A stretch of 64,000 bases of DNA. It comes from Streptomyces cyaneus (GTDB taxonomy: Bacteria > Actinomycetota > Actinomycetes > Streptomycetales > Streptomycetaceae). The notes beneath the pieces are model-generated. The model saw only the letters and a program-made list of their open reading frames with translations. It did not search any database and was not told the DNA's origin. The translations under genes and the position numbers were made by a program. The stretch lies in assembly GCF_004028635.1 (NCBI RefSeq), contig NZ_RQJW01000021.1, positions 62,001-126,000 on the forward strand, given 5' to 3'. Of the stretch, positions 56,512 through 64,000 are shown piece by piece (position 1 is the first letter of the stretch; every line of letters begins with the position of its first letter).

Positions 56512-58338
56512 GTGGCCGTTCGACTGGAGTTGCACGTGGCCGGGCGCATCGAAGACTACGCACTCATCGGAGACATGCAGACAGCGGCGCTGGTCTGCCG
56601 GGACGGCACGGTGGACTGGCTGTGCCTGCCCCGCTTCGACTCGCATGCCATCTTCGCCGGCCTGCTGGGCACCGAGGAGCACGGCTTCTGGCGGCTCGGT
56701 CCCGCCCACGCCTCCGACGCGGAGCCGCCCACCGCGGCCCGGCGCAGCTACCGCGGCGACTCCCTGATCCTGGAGTCCGAGTGGGACACACCGCGCGGCA
56801 CGGTCCGGGTGATCGACTTCATGCCCCCGCGTGACGGCGCGCCCCAGCTGATCCGGATCGTGGAGGGCGTCTCGGGCCGGGTGCCGATGCGCTCGGCGCT
56901 CAGGATGCGTTTCTCGTACGGCCGGATCGTGCCGTGGGTGCACAAGCACGAGGGGCGCACGGTGGCCGTCGCGGGCCCGGACTCGGTGTGGTTCGACACC
57001 GACCGCGAGACGTACGGCAAGTCGCTGACGACGTACTCCGACTTCACGGTGGCACCCGGCGACCGCTTCGCGTTCACGATCTCCTGGCAGGCCTCGCACA
57101 AGGAGCCGCCGCCGCTGCCGGAGCCGGAGCAGTCGCTGGAGGCGACGGAGGACTTCTGGCGGGAGTGGGTGGAGCACTGCACGTACCACGGGCCGTACCG
57201 CGAGGCGGTGATCCGCTCGCTGATCACGCTGAAGGCGCTGACGTACGCCCCGACCGGCGGCATCGTCGCCGCGCCGACGACCTCCCTGCCGGAGGAGATC
57301 GGCGGCGTCCGCAACTGGGACTACCGCTACACCTGGCTGCGCGACGCGGCGATCACCCTGTCGTCGCTGCTGCGCACCGGCTACCGCGAGGAGGCCCGCG
57401 CCTGGCGCGAGTGGCTGCTCAGGGCGGTCGCGGGCGACCCGGAGAACCTCCAGATCATGTACGGCATCGCGGGCGAGCGCGAACTCGGCGAGGCCGAGCT
57501 GGACTGGCTGCCCGGCTACGAGAACTCCGCGCCGGTCCGGGTCGGCAACGGCGCCGCGCACCAGCTCCAGCTGGACGTGTACGGCGAGGTCACCGAGGCC
57601 CTGCACCTGGCCCACATGACCGGCCTGGCCCGCAGCGACTACGCCTCGCTGCTCCAGCTCAAGCTGATCCGCTACCTCGAGGACCACTGGGACCAGCCGG
57701 ACGAGGGCATCTGGGAGGTCCGCGGGCCGCGCCGGCACTTCGTGCACTCCAAGGTCATGGCCTGGGTCGCCGTCGACCGCACGATCAAGCTCATCGAGTC
57801 CGGCGACGCCGACGGCCCGCTGGAGCGCTGGCGCGAGCTGCGCGACGACATCCACCGGGACGTGTGTGAGAAGGGTTACGACAAGGAGCGCAACACCTTC
57901 ACGCAGTCGTACGGCTCGAAGGAGCTGGACGCCTCCCTGCTGCTGATCCCGCAGATGGGCTTCCTGCCGCCGGACGACAAGCGCGTCATCGGCACCATCG
58001 AGGCGATCCAGCGCGAGCTGTCCACTGCGGACGGCTTCATCCTGCGCTACCCGACGCAGGGCGAGGACGAGGGCGTCGACGGGCTCCCCGGTGACGAGGG
58101 CGCCTTCCTTGCCTGCTCGTTCTGGATGGCGGACGACCTGGCGATGATCGGCCGCGTCGACGAGGCCCGCAAGCTGTTCGAGAAGCTGCTGTCGCTGCGT
58201 AACGACCTCGGTCTGCTCGCCGAGGAGTGGGACCCGCGCCTGCAGCGCCAGGTCGGCAACTTCCCGCAGGCCTTCAGCCACGTTCCACTGATCGACACGG
58301 CCCTGCGACTGACGGCGTCCGGGGCGTACGGCGGCTGA
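56512..58338 (+). CDS. GH15 family glucosidase/trehalase-like enzyme
   Basis: A 608-residue cytosolic protein from GTG 56512, with AGGGGG just upstream. The N-terminal beta-sandwich (about residues 1-220) starts GRIEDYALIGDMQTAALVCRDGTVDWLCLPRFDS, the standard opening of trehalase/glucoamylase-like GH15 proteins. The (alpha/alpha)6 barrel has NWDYRYTWLRDAAITLSSLLRTGYREEARAW, GIWEVRGPRRHFVHSKVMAWVAVDR (general acid Glu region) and LAEEWDPRLQRQVGNFPQAFSH (base Glu). It has no signal peptide. Actinobacterial members include trehalases, so trehalose or maltodextrin hydrolysis is likely. A FAD enzyme gene follows after 114 bp. Confidence 0.9.
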   Translation: MAVRLELHVAGRIEDYALIGDMQTAALVCRDGTVDWLCLPRFDSHAIFAGLLGTEEHGFWRLGPAHASDAEPPTAARRSYRGDSLILESEWDTPRGTVRVIDFMPPRDGAPQLIRIVEGVSGRVPMRSALRMRFSYGRIVPWVHKHEGRTVAVAGPDSVWFDTDRETYGKSLTTYSDFTVAPGDRFAFTISWQASHKEPPPLPEPEQSLEATEDFWREWVEHCTYHGPYREAVIRSLITLKALTYAPTGGIVAAPTTSLPEEIGGVRNWDYRYTWLRDAAITLSSLLRTGYREEARAWREWLLRAVAGDPENLQIMYGIAGERELGEAELDWLPGYENSAPVRVGNGAAHQLQLDVYGEVTEALHLAHMTGLARSDYASLLQLKLIRYLEDHWDQPDEGIWEVRGPRRHFVHSKVMAWVAVDRTIKLIESGDADGPLERWRELRDDIHRDVCEKGYDKERNTFTQSYGSKELDASLLLIPQMGFLPPDDKRVIGTIEAIQRELSTADGFILRYPTQGEDEGVDGLPGDEGAFLACSFWMADDLAMIGRVDEARKLFEKLLSLRNDLGLLAEEWDPRLQRQVGNFPQAFSHVPLIDTALRLTASGAYGG

Positions 58339-58340
58339 CA

Positions 58341-58358
58341 GGGCCTGCGGAAAGGCCC
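58341..58358 (+). terminator. Small hairpin after GH15 gene
   Basis: GGGCCT (58341-58346) and AGGCCC (58353-58358) with a 6-nt loop directly follow the stop codon. Confidence 0.4.
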
Positions 58359-58452
58359 GCCTATCGTCGCCCAGCACGCCCAACAGGACGGACGGAACGC
58401 GCCCGCCTAGCCTGGAAGCCAGCGATTTGCCCCTTTTCGGAAGGGGGCTGCC

Positions 58453-59835
58453 ATGGCTTCCCACTCGAAGGCGGGCGCGGCCCTCAACGCGCTGCGTGAG
58501 GATCTCGCCGGGGATGTGTTCGCCCCTGGGGATTTCGGTTACGACGACGCCCGGGGCGTCTTCAACACCATGATCGACCGGCGGCCCGCGGTGATCGCGC
58601 AGTGCGTGGACGGGGACGACGTCGTGCGGGCCGTGCGGTTCGCCCGGGAGCTGGATCTGAACATCGCGGTGCGTGGCGGCGGGCACAGTGTCGCGGGCAT
58701 GGCGCTGAACGACAACGGCCTGGTCGTCGACCTGCGCCACATGCGCGCGGTCACCGTCCACCCCGGGGCCGAGGCGGTACGGGTCGCGGGCGGCGCCACG
58801 ATGAGCGACCTGGACCGCGCCACCCAGGTGTACGACCTCGCCACGACAGGCGGCCGGGCCTCGACCACCGGCGTCGGCGGCTTCGTCCTCGGCGGCGGCA
58901 CCGGCTGGCTGGACCGCTGGTGCGGGCTCGCCGTGGACAATCTGCTCGGCGTCGAACTGGTCACCGCCGACGGCAGCCGGGTCCATGCCAACGCGGACGA
59001 GAACCCGGACCTGTTCTGGGCCCTGCACGGAGGCGGCGGCAACTTCGGCATCGCCACCGCGATCACGCTGAAGCTGCACGAGCTGCCGGACTTCTCCATC
59101 GCGTTGCTGCTGTACCGGCCGGAGTCCGCCCCTGACGCCGTCCGCACCTTCCGCGACGTGATCGAGTCCGGCCCCGACGAGGTGGGCGGCGGCATCCTGC
59201 ACTTCACCGGCCCGCCCGAGGACTTCGTACCGCCGCCCCTGGTCGGCTCACTGGTGTGCGGTGCGCTCCTGACGTACGCCGGCACCGAGGACGACATGCG
59301 CAAGTACGCCGAGCCGCTGCTGGCGTTGCCGCACGAGGCGGAGATCGTCGGGGCGATGCCGTACGCCGACGTGCAGTGCATGATCGACGATCCGCCCGGT
59401 ATGCGGCACTACTGGTCGGCGGAGTATCTGACGGGCGCGCCGGACGACTTCGTCGACGTCTACTGCGCCGGCGCACAGGCCATGCCGGTACCGACCGGCA
59501 CCCAGCACGCCCTGCTCCCGCAGGGCGGCGCGATCGCCACAGGACCGCACGAGTACCCCGTGCCCTACCGGGACGCGCCCTGGGCCGTGCACCCCTACGG
59601 CATGTGGGAGGACCCGGCGGACGACGAGCGGTGCCGGCAGTGGGTCCGCGACGTGCGCACGGACGTGCGGCCGTGGAGCACCGGCGCGGTCTATCTGAAC
59701 TTCATCGGCGACGAGGGCCCGGAGCGTGTGGTGGCGGGGCTCGGCGCCGAGAACACCCGGCGGCTGGCCGAGCTGAAGCGGCGGTACGACCCGGACAACG
59801 TCTTCCGCTTCAACCACAACATCAGGCCGGCCTGA
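58453..59835 (+). CDS. FAD-dependent oxidoreductase (berberine-bridge type)
   Basis: A 460-residue enzyme starting MASHSKAGAALNALREDLAG with GGAAGGGGG upstream. The FAD domain has NIAVRGGGHSVAGMALNDNGLVVDLRHM, the His of GGGHS being the covalent FAD attachment site, and TTGGRASTTGVGGFVLGGGTGWL. The Cys used for the second covalent bond in berberine-bridge enzymes is absent (Ser/Thr there), so a single bond is likely. The C-terminal BBE module is RYDPDNVFRFNHNIRPA. No signal peptide. Substrates in this family are sugars, phenols or secondary metabolites; this one is unknown. Confidence 0.9.
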   Translation: MASHSKAGAALNALREDLAGDVFAPGDFGYDDARGVFNTMIDRRPAVIAQCVDGDDVVRAVRFARELDLNIAVRGGGHSVAGMALNDNGLVVDLRHMRAVTVHPGAEAVRVAGGATMSDLDRATQVYDLATTGGRASTTGVGGFVLGGGTGWLDRWCGLAVDNLLGVELVTADGSRVHANADENPDLFWALHGGGGNFGIATAITLKLHELPDFSIALLLYRPESAPDAVRTFRDVIESGPDEVGGGILHFTGPPEDFVPPPLVGSLVCGALLTYAGTEDDMRKYAEPLLALPHEAEIVGAMPYADVQCMIDDPPGMRHYWSAEYLTGAPDDFVDVYCAGAQAMPVPTGTQHALLPQGGAIATGPHEYPVPYRDAPWAVHPYGMWEDPADDERCRQWVRDVRTDVRPWSTGAVYLNFIGDEGPERVVAGLGAENTRRLAELKRRYDPDNVFRFNHNIRPA

Positions 59836-59840
59836 GCGCC

Positions 59841-59886
59841 GTCACCAGGCTTGCCTGAATGCGGTCACCAGACCTGCCTGAATGCC
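59841..59886. repeat. 23-bp tandem duplication of the LLM-gene stop region
   Basis: 59841-59863 and 59864-59886 are adjacent 23-bp copies (both begin GTCACCAG) matching at 20 of 23 positions. The real stop (59865-59867) is in the second copy; the first lies downstream in the gap before the convergent FAD gene end. Confidence 0.85.
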
Positions 59887-60827
59887 GTCAGCGTCCGCTC
59901 CCCGCCCGGATCACCGGCCGTCGCCGGGACGAGGGCGATCTCGTCGAGCCCTGCCTCGGCGTACTCCTCGACACGCGCGCGTACGGCGTCCGAGTCGCCC
60001 ACGAGACCGACCATGCCCGCCGCCGCAGCGGGCAGTGCCCCGACCAGCGTGGCGGGGTCTGCACCGGTACGGGCCAGCTCGACCGCCTCCCCGAAGCCGG
60101 CCGCCTCGAACATGTCGCTGTAGCCCGGCACCGTCAGATATCCGGCGATGCTCCGCAGGACCTGCGCGAGGGACGCCGGGTCCGGATCGACGGCGGCGGG
60201 CAGCCAGGCGGCCAGGGTCGGCGGCGAGGTACGCCCCGCGCGCTCGGTGGCCGCTTCGAGTTTCGCCCGCAGCACGCGGACCTGTTCCGGCGAGACGAGG
60301 TCGAGCAGCATCCGGTCGGCGTGCGCGGCAGCCGTGGCGATCGCGCGGTCGCCGAACGCCGCCACGGTGAGCGGGCCGCCGGGAGGTGGGAGGCGGCGTG
60401 GGAAGGTGCTACCGGGGACGACCGGTTCGCCGGGCTTGCCGTGCAGGAAGACACGCAGGGCTGCCGCCGAGGCCTCCATCGCCGCCGCGGGCCGCGTCCG
60501 CGGCACCCCGTGCACGCCCTCGACCACCCGCTTGCTGGACGTTCCCAGCGCCACCCCGACCGGCCGCCCGGTGACGGCGGCGACCGAGGCGGCACCCCGC
60601 GCGATGCCGAACGGCTCGCGCACCGACACCGCCACCGGACCTGCCGTGAGCGCGACCCGCTCGGTGGCCCGCCCGATCGCCGCGGCAAGGACGAAGGAGT
60701 CCCAGGTCGGCCCCTCCCCCGCCCACACCTCGCGGTACCCGAGCCGATCGGCGACCACCGCCACCCGCAACGGCTCCTCGACCGGACTGTCGTCCTCCCG
60801 TGCCACGGCAACCACGCTGAAGTCCAT
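59865..60827 (-). CDS. LLM-class (F420/FMN) oxidoreductase
   Basis: A 320-residue protein starting MDFSVVAVAREDDSPVEEPL. The luciferase-like TIM barrel is indicated by ADRLGYREVWAGEGPTWDSFVLAAAIGRATERVALTAGPVAVSVREP, LGTSSKRVVEGVHG, and AGLDEIALVPATAGDPG at the end. F420-dependent members dominate in Actinobacteria, and this length fits. The substrate is unknown. The gene begins 10 bp after the permease stop, so it is the second gene of a permease operon and may process what the permease brings in. Its last codons are duplicated downstream. Confidence 0.88.
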   Translation of the reverse strand: MDFSVVAVAREDDSPVEEPLRVAVVADRLGYREVWAGEGPTWDSFVLAAAIGRATERVALTAGPVAVSVREPFGIARGAASVAAVTGRPVGVALGTSSKRVVEGVHGVPRTRPAAAMEASAAALRVFLHGKPGEPVVPGSTFPRRLPPPGGPLTVAAFGDRAIATAAAHADRMLLDLVSPEQVRVLRAKLEAATERAGRTSPPTLAAWLPAAVDPDPASLAQVLRSIAGYLTVPGYSDMFEAAGFGEAVELARTGADPATLVGALPAAAAGMVGLVGDSDAVRARVEEYAEAGLDEIALVPATAGDPGGERTLTAFRQVW

Positions 60828-60837
60828 GGAGGCGCCG

Positions 60838-62355
60838 CTACCCCGCGGAGCGCGCCCCAACCGGGGTTTCCGCCCGCTCGGCCGAGTCCTCCAGCACGAT
60901 CCGGCCGATGATGTCGTAGCGCTCCGGCCGCCGGAGCTTCAGATACCAGCCGAGCCCCAGCCCGCCGAAGAAGACCAGCCCCACGATCCACGGGATGGCC
61001 TTGAAGAGCAGCGAGTCGGCCGCCGTACCGGCCGCGGTGTCCAGGTTGGTCACCAGCAGCCCCACGACCGCGATCATGCCGATCCCGCCGAGCAGTGGAG
61101 CGGTGAGCGTGCGGAACCAGTGCCTGTCCTCGGGGTGGTTCCTGCGGAAGTAGCCGATGACCGCGAAGGAGCACAGGGTCTGCACGATGAGGATCGCCAT
61201 CGTGCCGAGGATCGCCAGCAGTGTGTACAGGTGGATGTACGGGTCCTGCCCGGTCAGCCAGAAGGCACCGACGAGCCCGACCGCGATGACCGACTGCACG
61301 AAGGAGGCGATGTGCGGCGACCCGTGCCGGGCGTGCGTACGGCCGAGGGCGGGGTGCAGGAAGCCCTCGCGGCCGATGGCGTACAGATAGCGGGCCGCGC
61401 ACTGGTGGAAGGCCATCCCGCAGGCGAACGACCCGGTGATCAGCAGCCATTGGAAGGCGTCGACCGCCCAGGCGCCGAGGTAGGCGTGCGCCGGGTCGAA
61501 GAACAGGTCGAGCGGGCTGGTGCCGGAGGAGATCTCGACGGAGGCCTTGAGTCCGTTGCCGGCGATGGTCATCCAGGACACGTAGATGTAGAAGATCCCG
61601 ACGCCGATGACGGAGATCAGCGTCGCGCGCGGGATGACGCGCTTGGGGTCGCGGGACTCCTCGCCGTACATCGCCGTCGACTCGAAGCCGACCCACGACC
61701 AGAAGGCGAAGAACAGGCCGAGGCCGGCGGAGGCACCGGTGAAGGCGTTCTTGGGGTTGATGGGCTCGACGGGGATGCCGTCGGGGCCGCCGCCGTTCAG
61801 CAGCACGGCCGTGGCGACCACGAACAGGACCGCGATCTCGGCGACCAGCATCACCCCGAGGGCCTTCGCGGTGAGGTTGATGTCGAAGTACGCCAGGACA
61901 GCGGTGACGAGCAGCATGGCGGCGGCGTACAGGATCCACGGGAGATCCAGGCCGAGTTGGTCGTGGACCGTCGTCTGCGCGAAGTACGAGAAGACACCGA
62001 CGATGGAGGCCTCGAAGACGATGTACGCCAGCACGGCGAGCATCCCGGAGGCCATGCCGGTGATCCGGCCCAGGCCGTGGGAGATGTAGCCGTAGAAGGC
62101 GCCGGCGGCGGTGATACGGCGGGCCATGGCGACGTATCCGACGGAGAACACCGTCAGCACGAGCGTCGCGAAGAGGTAGCCGGCGGGCGCGCCCGTGCCG
62201 TTGCCGAAGCCGACCGCGATGGGCAGGTTCCCGGTCATCGCGGTGATCGGCGCGGCGGTGGCGACCGCCATGAAGACGACGCCCGTCAGGCCCACGGAAT
62301 TCGCCTTGAGCCGGTGTACTTCTCGCGGTACCTCACGCGCGGGTGTTTTCGTCAT
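60838..62355 (-). CDS. APC-family amino acid permease
   Basis: A 505-residue, 12-TM protein starting MTKTPAREVPREVHRLKANSVGLTG; AGAGGG is six bases upstream. TM1 carries FMAVATAAPITAMTGNLP, in place of the APC substrate-binding GxG region. TM2-3 read GAPAGYLFATLVLTVFSVGYVAMARRITAAGAFYGYISHGLGRITG, and TM6 reads AFWSWVGFESTAMYGEESRDPKRVIPRATLIS, the typical E-S/E-x-P-x-R loop of the family. It imports an amino acid or amine with protons. It is divergent from a PucR regulator across a region with two inverted repeats and leads an operon with an LLM oxidoreductase. Confidence 0.92.
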   Translation of the reverse strand: MTKTPAREVPREVHRLKANSVGLTGVVFMAVATAAPITAMTGNLPIAVGFGNGTGAPAGYLFATLVLTVFSVGYVAMARRITAAGAFYGYISHGLGRITGMASGMLAVLAYIVFEASIVGVFSYFAQTTVHDQLGLDLPWILYAAAMLLVTAVLAYFDINLTAKALGVMLVAEIAVLFVVATAVLLNGGGPDGIPVEPINPKNAFTGASAGLGLFFAFWSWVGFESTAMYGEESRDPKRVIPRATLISVIGVGIFYIYVSWMTIAGNGLKASVEISSGTSPLDLFFDPAHAYLGAWAVDAFQWLLITGSFACGMAFHQCAARYLYAIGREGFLHPALGRTHARHGSPHIASFVQSVIAVGLVGAFWLTGQDPYIHLYTLLAILGTMAILIVQTLCSFAVIGYFRRNHPEDRHWFRTLTAPLLGGIGMIAVVGLLVTNLDTAAGTAADSLLFKAIPWIVGLVFFGGLGLGWYLKLRRPERYDIIGRIVLEDSAERAETPVGARSAG

Positions 62356-62386
62356 TCCGTCCCTCTCGAGGTGCGTTCGCAACGAA

Positions 62387-62445
62387 ATCCGAAGGTGAAG
62401 TGGCGCTGCGCTTCGGATGCGTCAGTGTGGCGGTGCCGTGACGCA
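62387..62445. promoter_or_regulatory. Two inverted repeats between permease and pucR genes
   Basis: ATCCGAAG (62387-62394) and CTTCGGAT (62411-62418) form an 8-bp inverted repeat. Next to it TGCGTCA (62418-62424) and TGACGCA (62439-62445) form a 7-bp one. They are 31-90 bp upstream of the permease start and 107-166 bp upstream of pucR. This is where a divergent regulator would bind. Confidence 0.55.
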
Positions 62446-62552
62446 TGCCACAACCGACAGGGAGTCCGGCGATCCGGCGCCGGGCGCGACGCTTTGTCGG
62501 GCGCCGGCGGCCGTTGATCGTCTCCGTAACGGTCCGGATATGTCGTGGAAGC

Positions 62553-64000
62553 ATGACCGCGGGTAGCGTCCGGCACATGGACAGCGGTACGGGCAGTGGT
62601 GCGGGCAGCGCTACGGGCGACATGGACAGCGGCTTCGGCACCCACGGCGCCGGGATCACCGTGCGGCGGGCGCTGGAGCTGCCCGGCCTGCGCAGCGGGC
62701 TCCCCGAGGTCATCGCGGGCGCCGACCGGCTGGGGCGGACCGTGCGCTGGGTGCACGCGGGTGAGGTGCCCCACATCGCCTCCCTGCTGAAGGGCGGGGA
62801 GCTGCTGCTCACCACGGGCTACGGCCTCGGCACCCGTCCGGCCGACCAGCGCGCGTTCGTGCGCACCCTCGCCGAGCGCGGCATCGCGGCCCTCGTCGTC
62901 GAGCTGGGCCCGCGCTTCACGCGGCTGCCCGCCGCGCTGGTCGACACGGCACGTACGGCCGGTCTGCCGCTGGTCCAGCTGCACCGCGAGGTGCCTTTCG
63001 TGACGGTCACCGAGGAGATCCACACCGAGATCGTCAACGGCCACTACGCGCTGCTGCAACGGGCGGAGGAGGTGCACCGCCGGTGCACGGAAGCACTGCT
63101 CGGCGGCGGCGGTGTGCCCCAAGTGCTCGGCATCCTGGCGGACTTCAGCGGCAACCCGGTCTTCCTGGAGACGACGGACGGGCGGCTGCTGTACGCCGCC
63201 GGGGCCGGCCCCGAGGGCGCGGATCCGTTGCAGGTGTGGGAGGGGCTGCGCGGGCAGCACAAGGACGCGCCGCCGCCCGCCGGGTCGGTGCTGGTGGATG
63301 TTCCGGGGGGCGGCCCGGGGACGGGGTCGGTCCGGGCCCGTCTCGCGCTCCTGCCCGTACGGGGCCCTCTCGGGCCGGTGCACCGGATCGCCGCCGAGCG
63401 GGCCGCGGGCATCCTGGCCGTGGTGCTGATGCAGGCACGCCAGGAGGAGGAGCTGGCGGCACGCGGTCGCGGCGACTTCCTGACCGACCTCGCGGAGGGC
63501 CGTATCGCCGCCGAGGACGCCCCGGCACAGGCGCGCGTGCTGGGCTTCAAGCCGGGTGACAGCCCGCTGCTGCCGGTCGTCATGCGGCTGGGGGACGTGC
63601 TGTCCCCCGGCGGTGGCTGGGCGGTACTGGCGCGCGCGGTCGGCGAGGAGCTGGCGTCGGTGGGAGTTCCGGTGCTGCTGGGCGTACGTCCGGTCGAAGG
63701 TCGCGTCCCGCTGCTGCTGGGCCTGCGTGCGGAGTCGGAGCGGTCGGCGGTCGCGGACCGGGTCGCGGCGGCGTTGCGGGCGGGTGTCGAGCGGGCCGGG
63801 ATCCAGCGGCCGGGCGCGCAGCCCCCGGTCGTGGTGGTCGGGGTCGCGGGCGGCTGGGCGGCGGCCTCGGCGAGCCTCAGACACGCGGCGGAGACGGCGA
63901 CGGCGGCGCAGGGCCTGTCCGACCGCCCCTGGTACGACGCCCGGCGCCTGGACATCGACCTGCTGCTGTGGCGGCTGCGCGACCACCCGGACCTCGCGGC
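62553..64000 (+). CDS. PucR-family transcriptional regulator (partial, C-terminus beyond window)
   Basis: About 482 codons are inside the window and the gene runs off the end. ATG 62553 opens a Gly/Ser/Thr repeat stretch (MDSGTGSGAGSATGDMDSG), and ATG 62577 or 62622 may be the true start. The PucR N-terminal domain follows: ITVRRALELPGLRSGLPEVIAGADRLGRTVRWVHAGEVPHIASLLKGGELLLTTGYGLG, then RGIAALVVELGPRF and GLPLVQLHREVPFVTVTEEIH. The middle domain contains PVFLETTDGRLLYAAG and LAERAAGILAVV-type text. The C-terminal HTH_30 is outside the window. PucR proteins control purine and amino-acid catabolism; the divergent permease-LLM operon is the likely target. Confidence 0.88.
   Translation, partial: MTAGSVRHMDSGTGSGAGSATGDMDSGFGTHGAGITVRRALELPGLRSGLPEVIAGADRLGRTVRWVHAGEVPHIASLLKGGELLLTTGYGLGTRPADQRAFVRTLAERGIAALVVELGPRFTRLPAALVDTARTAGLPLVQLHREVPFVTVTEEIHTEIVNGHYALLQRAEEVHRRCTEALLGGGGVPQVLGILADFSGNPVFLETTDGRLLYAAGAGPEGADPLQVWEGLRGQHKDAPPPAGSVLVDVPGGGPGTGSVRARLALLPVRGPLGPVHRIAAERAAGILAVVLMQARQEEELAARGRGDFLTDLAEGRIAAEDAPAQARVLGFKPGDSPLLPVVMRLGDVLSPGGGWAVLARAVGEELASVGVPVLLGVRPVEGRVPLLLGLRAESERSAVADRVAAALRAGVERAGIQRPGAQPPVVVVGVAGGWAAASASLRHAAETATAAQGLSDRPWYDARRLDIDLLLWRLRDHPDLA

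Overview
The window looks like a piece of a Streptomyces chromosome. GC content is very high and third codon positions are almost always G or C. GTG and TTG starts are common, and genes are often coupled by ATGA or GTGA overlaps. The gene set is typical of the genus: a SepF-like division protein, two streptogrisin-type proteases, two Rpf muralytic enzymes, a sortase-anchored LPMO, and the scpAB / ParA / ald / pyrG block. Gene order from der to pyrG matches, from memory, the SCO1758-SCO1776 region of S. coelicolor. I saw no tRNA, rRNA, CRISPR array, insertion sequence, prophage or antibiotic cluster. The window opens inside a GntR regulator and ends inside a PucR regulator.

Layout. 1-6.4 kb: acetyltransferases, a DUF402 protein, a methyltransferase, a 45-aa small gene, a cell-wall LPMO, a secreted lipase, and a divergent MarR/cupin pair with a dense operator array. 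6.3-12 kb: an SOS-type operon (DnaE2 plus a Y-family protein that appears to lack its catalytic acidic residues) behind a near-perfect LexA box, then a DUF3533-like membrane protein. 12.1-17.8 kb: two secreted S1 proteases, a slipin, a DUF5685 protein with a cysteine-rich tail, and a SepF-like protein. 17.8-24.8 kb: a glutaryl-CoA-type dehydrogenase, a 14-TM exporter, a PAP2 phosphatase, an I78 inhibitor and an orphan cytochrome oxidase subunit I. 24.7-31.1 kb: a branched-chain-type ABC transporter, with a binding protein and lipoprotein on the minus strand and a Zn-site membrane protein, a LivH-LivM-LivG fusion and LivF on the plus strand. 31-32.4 kb: two Rpf enzymes.

34.2-38.9 kb: minus-strand housekeeping run aroH, tyrA, cmk, plsC-like and der. 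39.1-40.9 kb: a secreted protein, then a membrane protein coupled to a Rieske lipoprotein. 40.9-44.1 kb: the most interesting accessory module, with two convergent, overlapping Pol-beta-type nucleotidyltransferases (RlaP-like), an ADP-ribosylglycohydrolase and an NrtR-like NUDIX regulator behind a perfect palindrome. 44.1-56 kb: chromosome-biology and nucleotide genes (rluB-like, scpB, scpA, an RHH protein, ParA, ald, a TPR/P-loop protein, NUDIX, pyrG). 56.5-64 kb: GH15 glucosidase, FAD oxidoreductase, an LLM oxidoreductase/amino-acid permease operon and a divergent PucR regulator.

Recurrent themes are tail-to-tail gene overlaps of 23-110 bp, short tandem duplications on stop codons, and Walker A motifs with Arg in place of Lys. 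Two dispersed Streptomyces-type intergenic repeats are also present. All function calls come from reading the translations; no database search was run.
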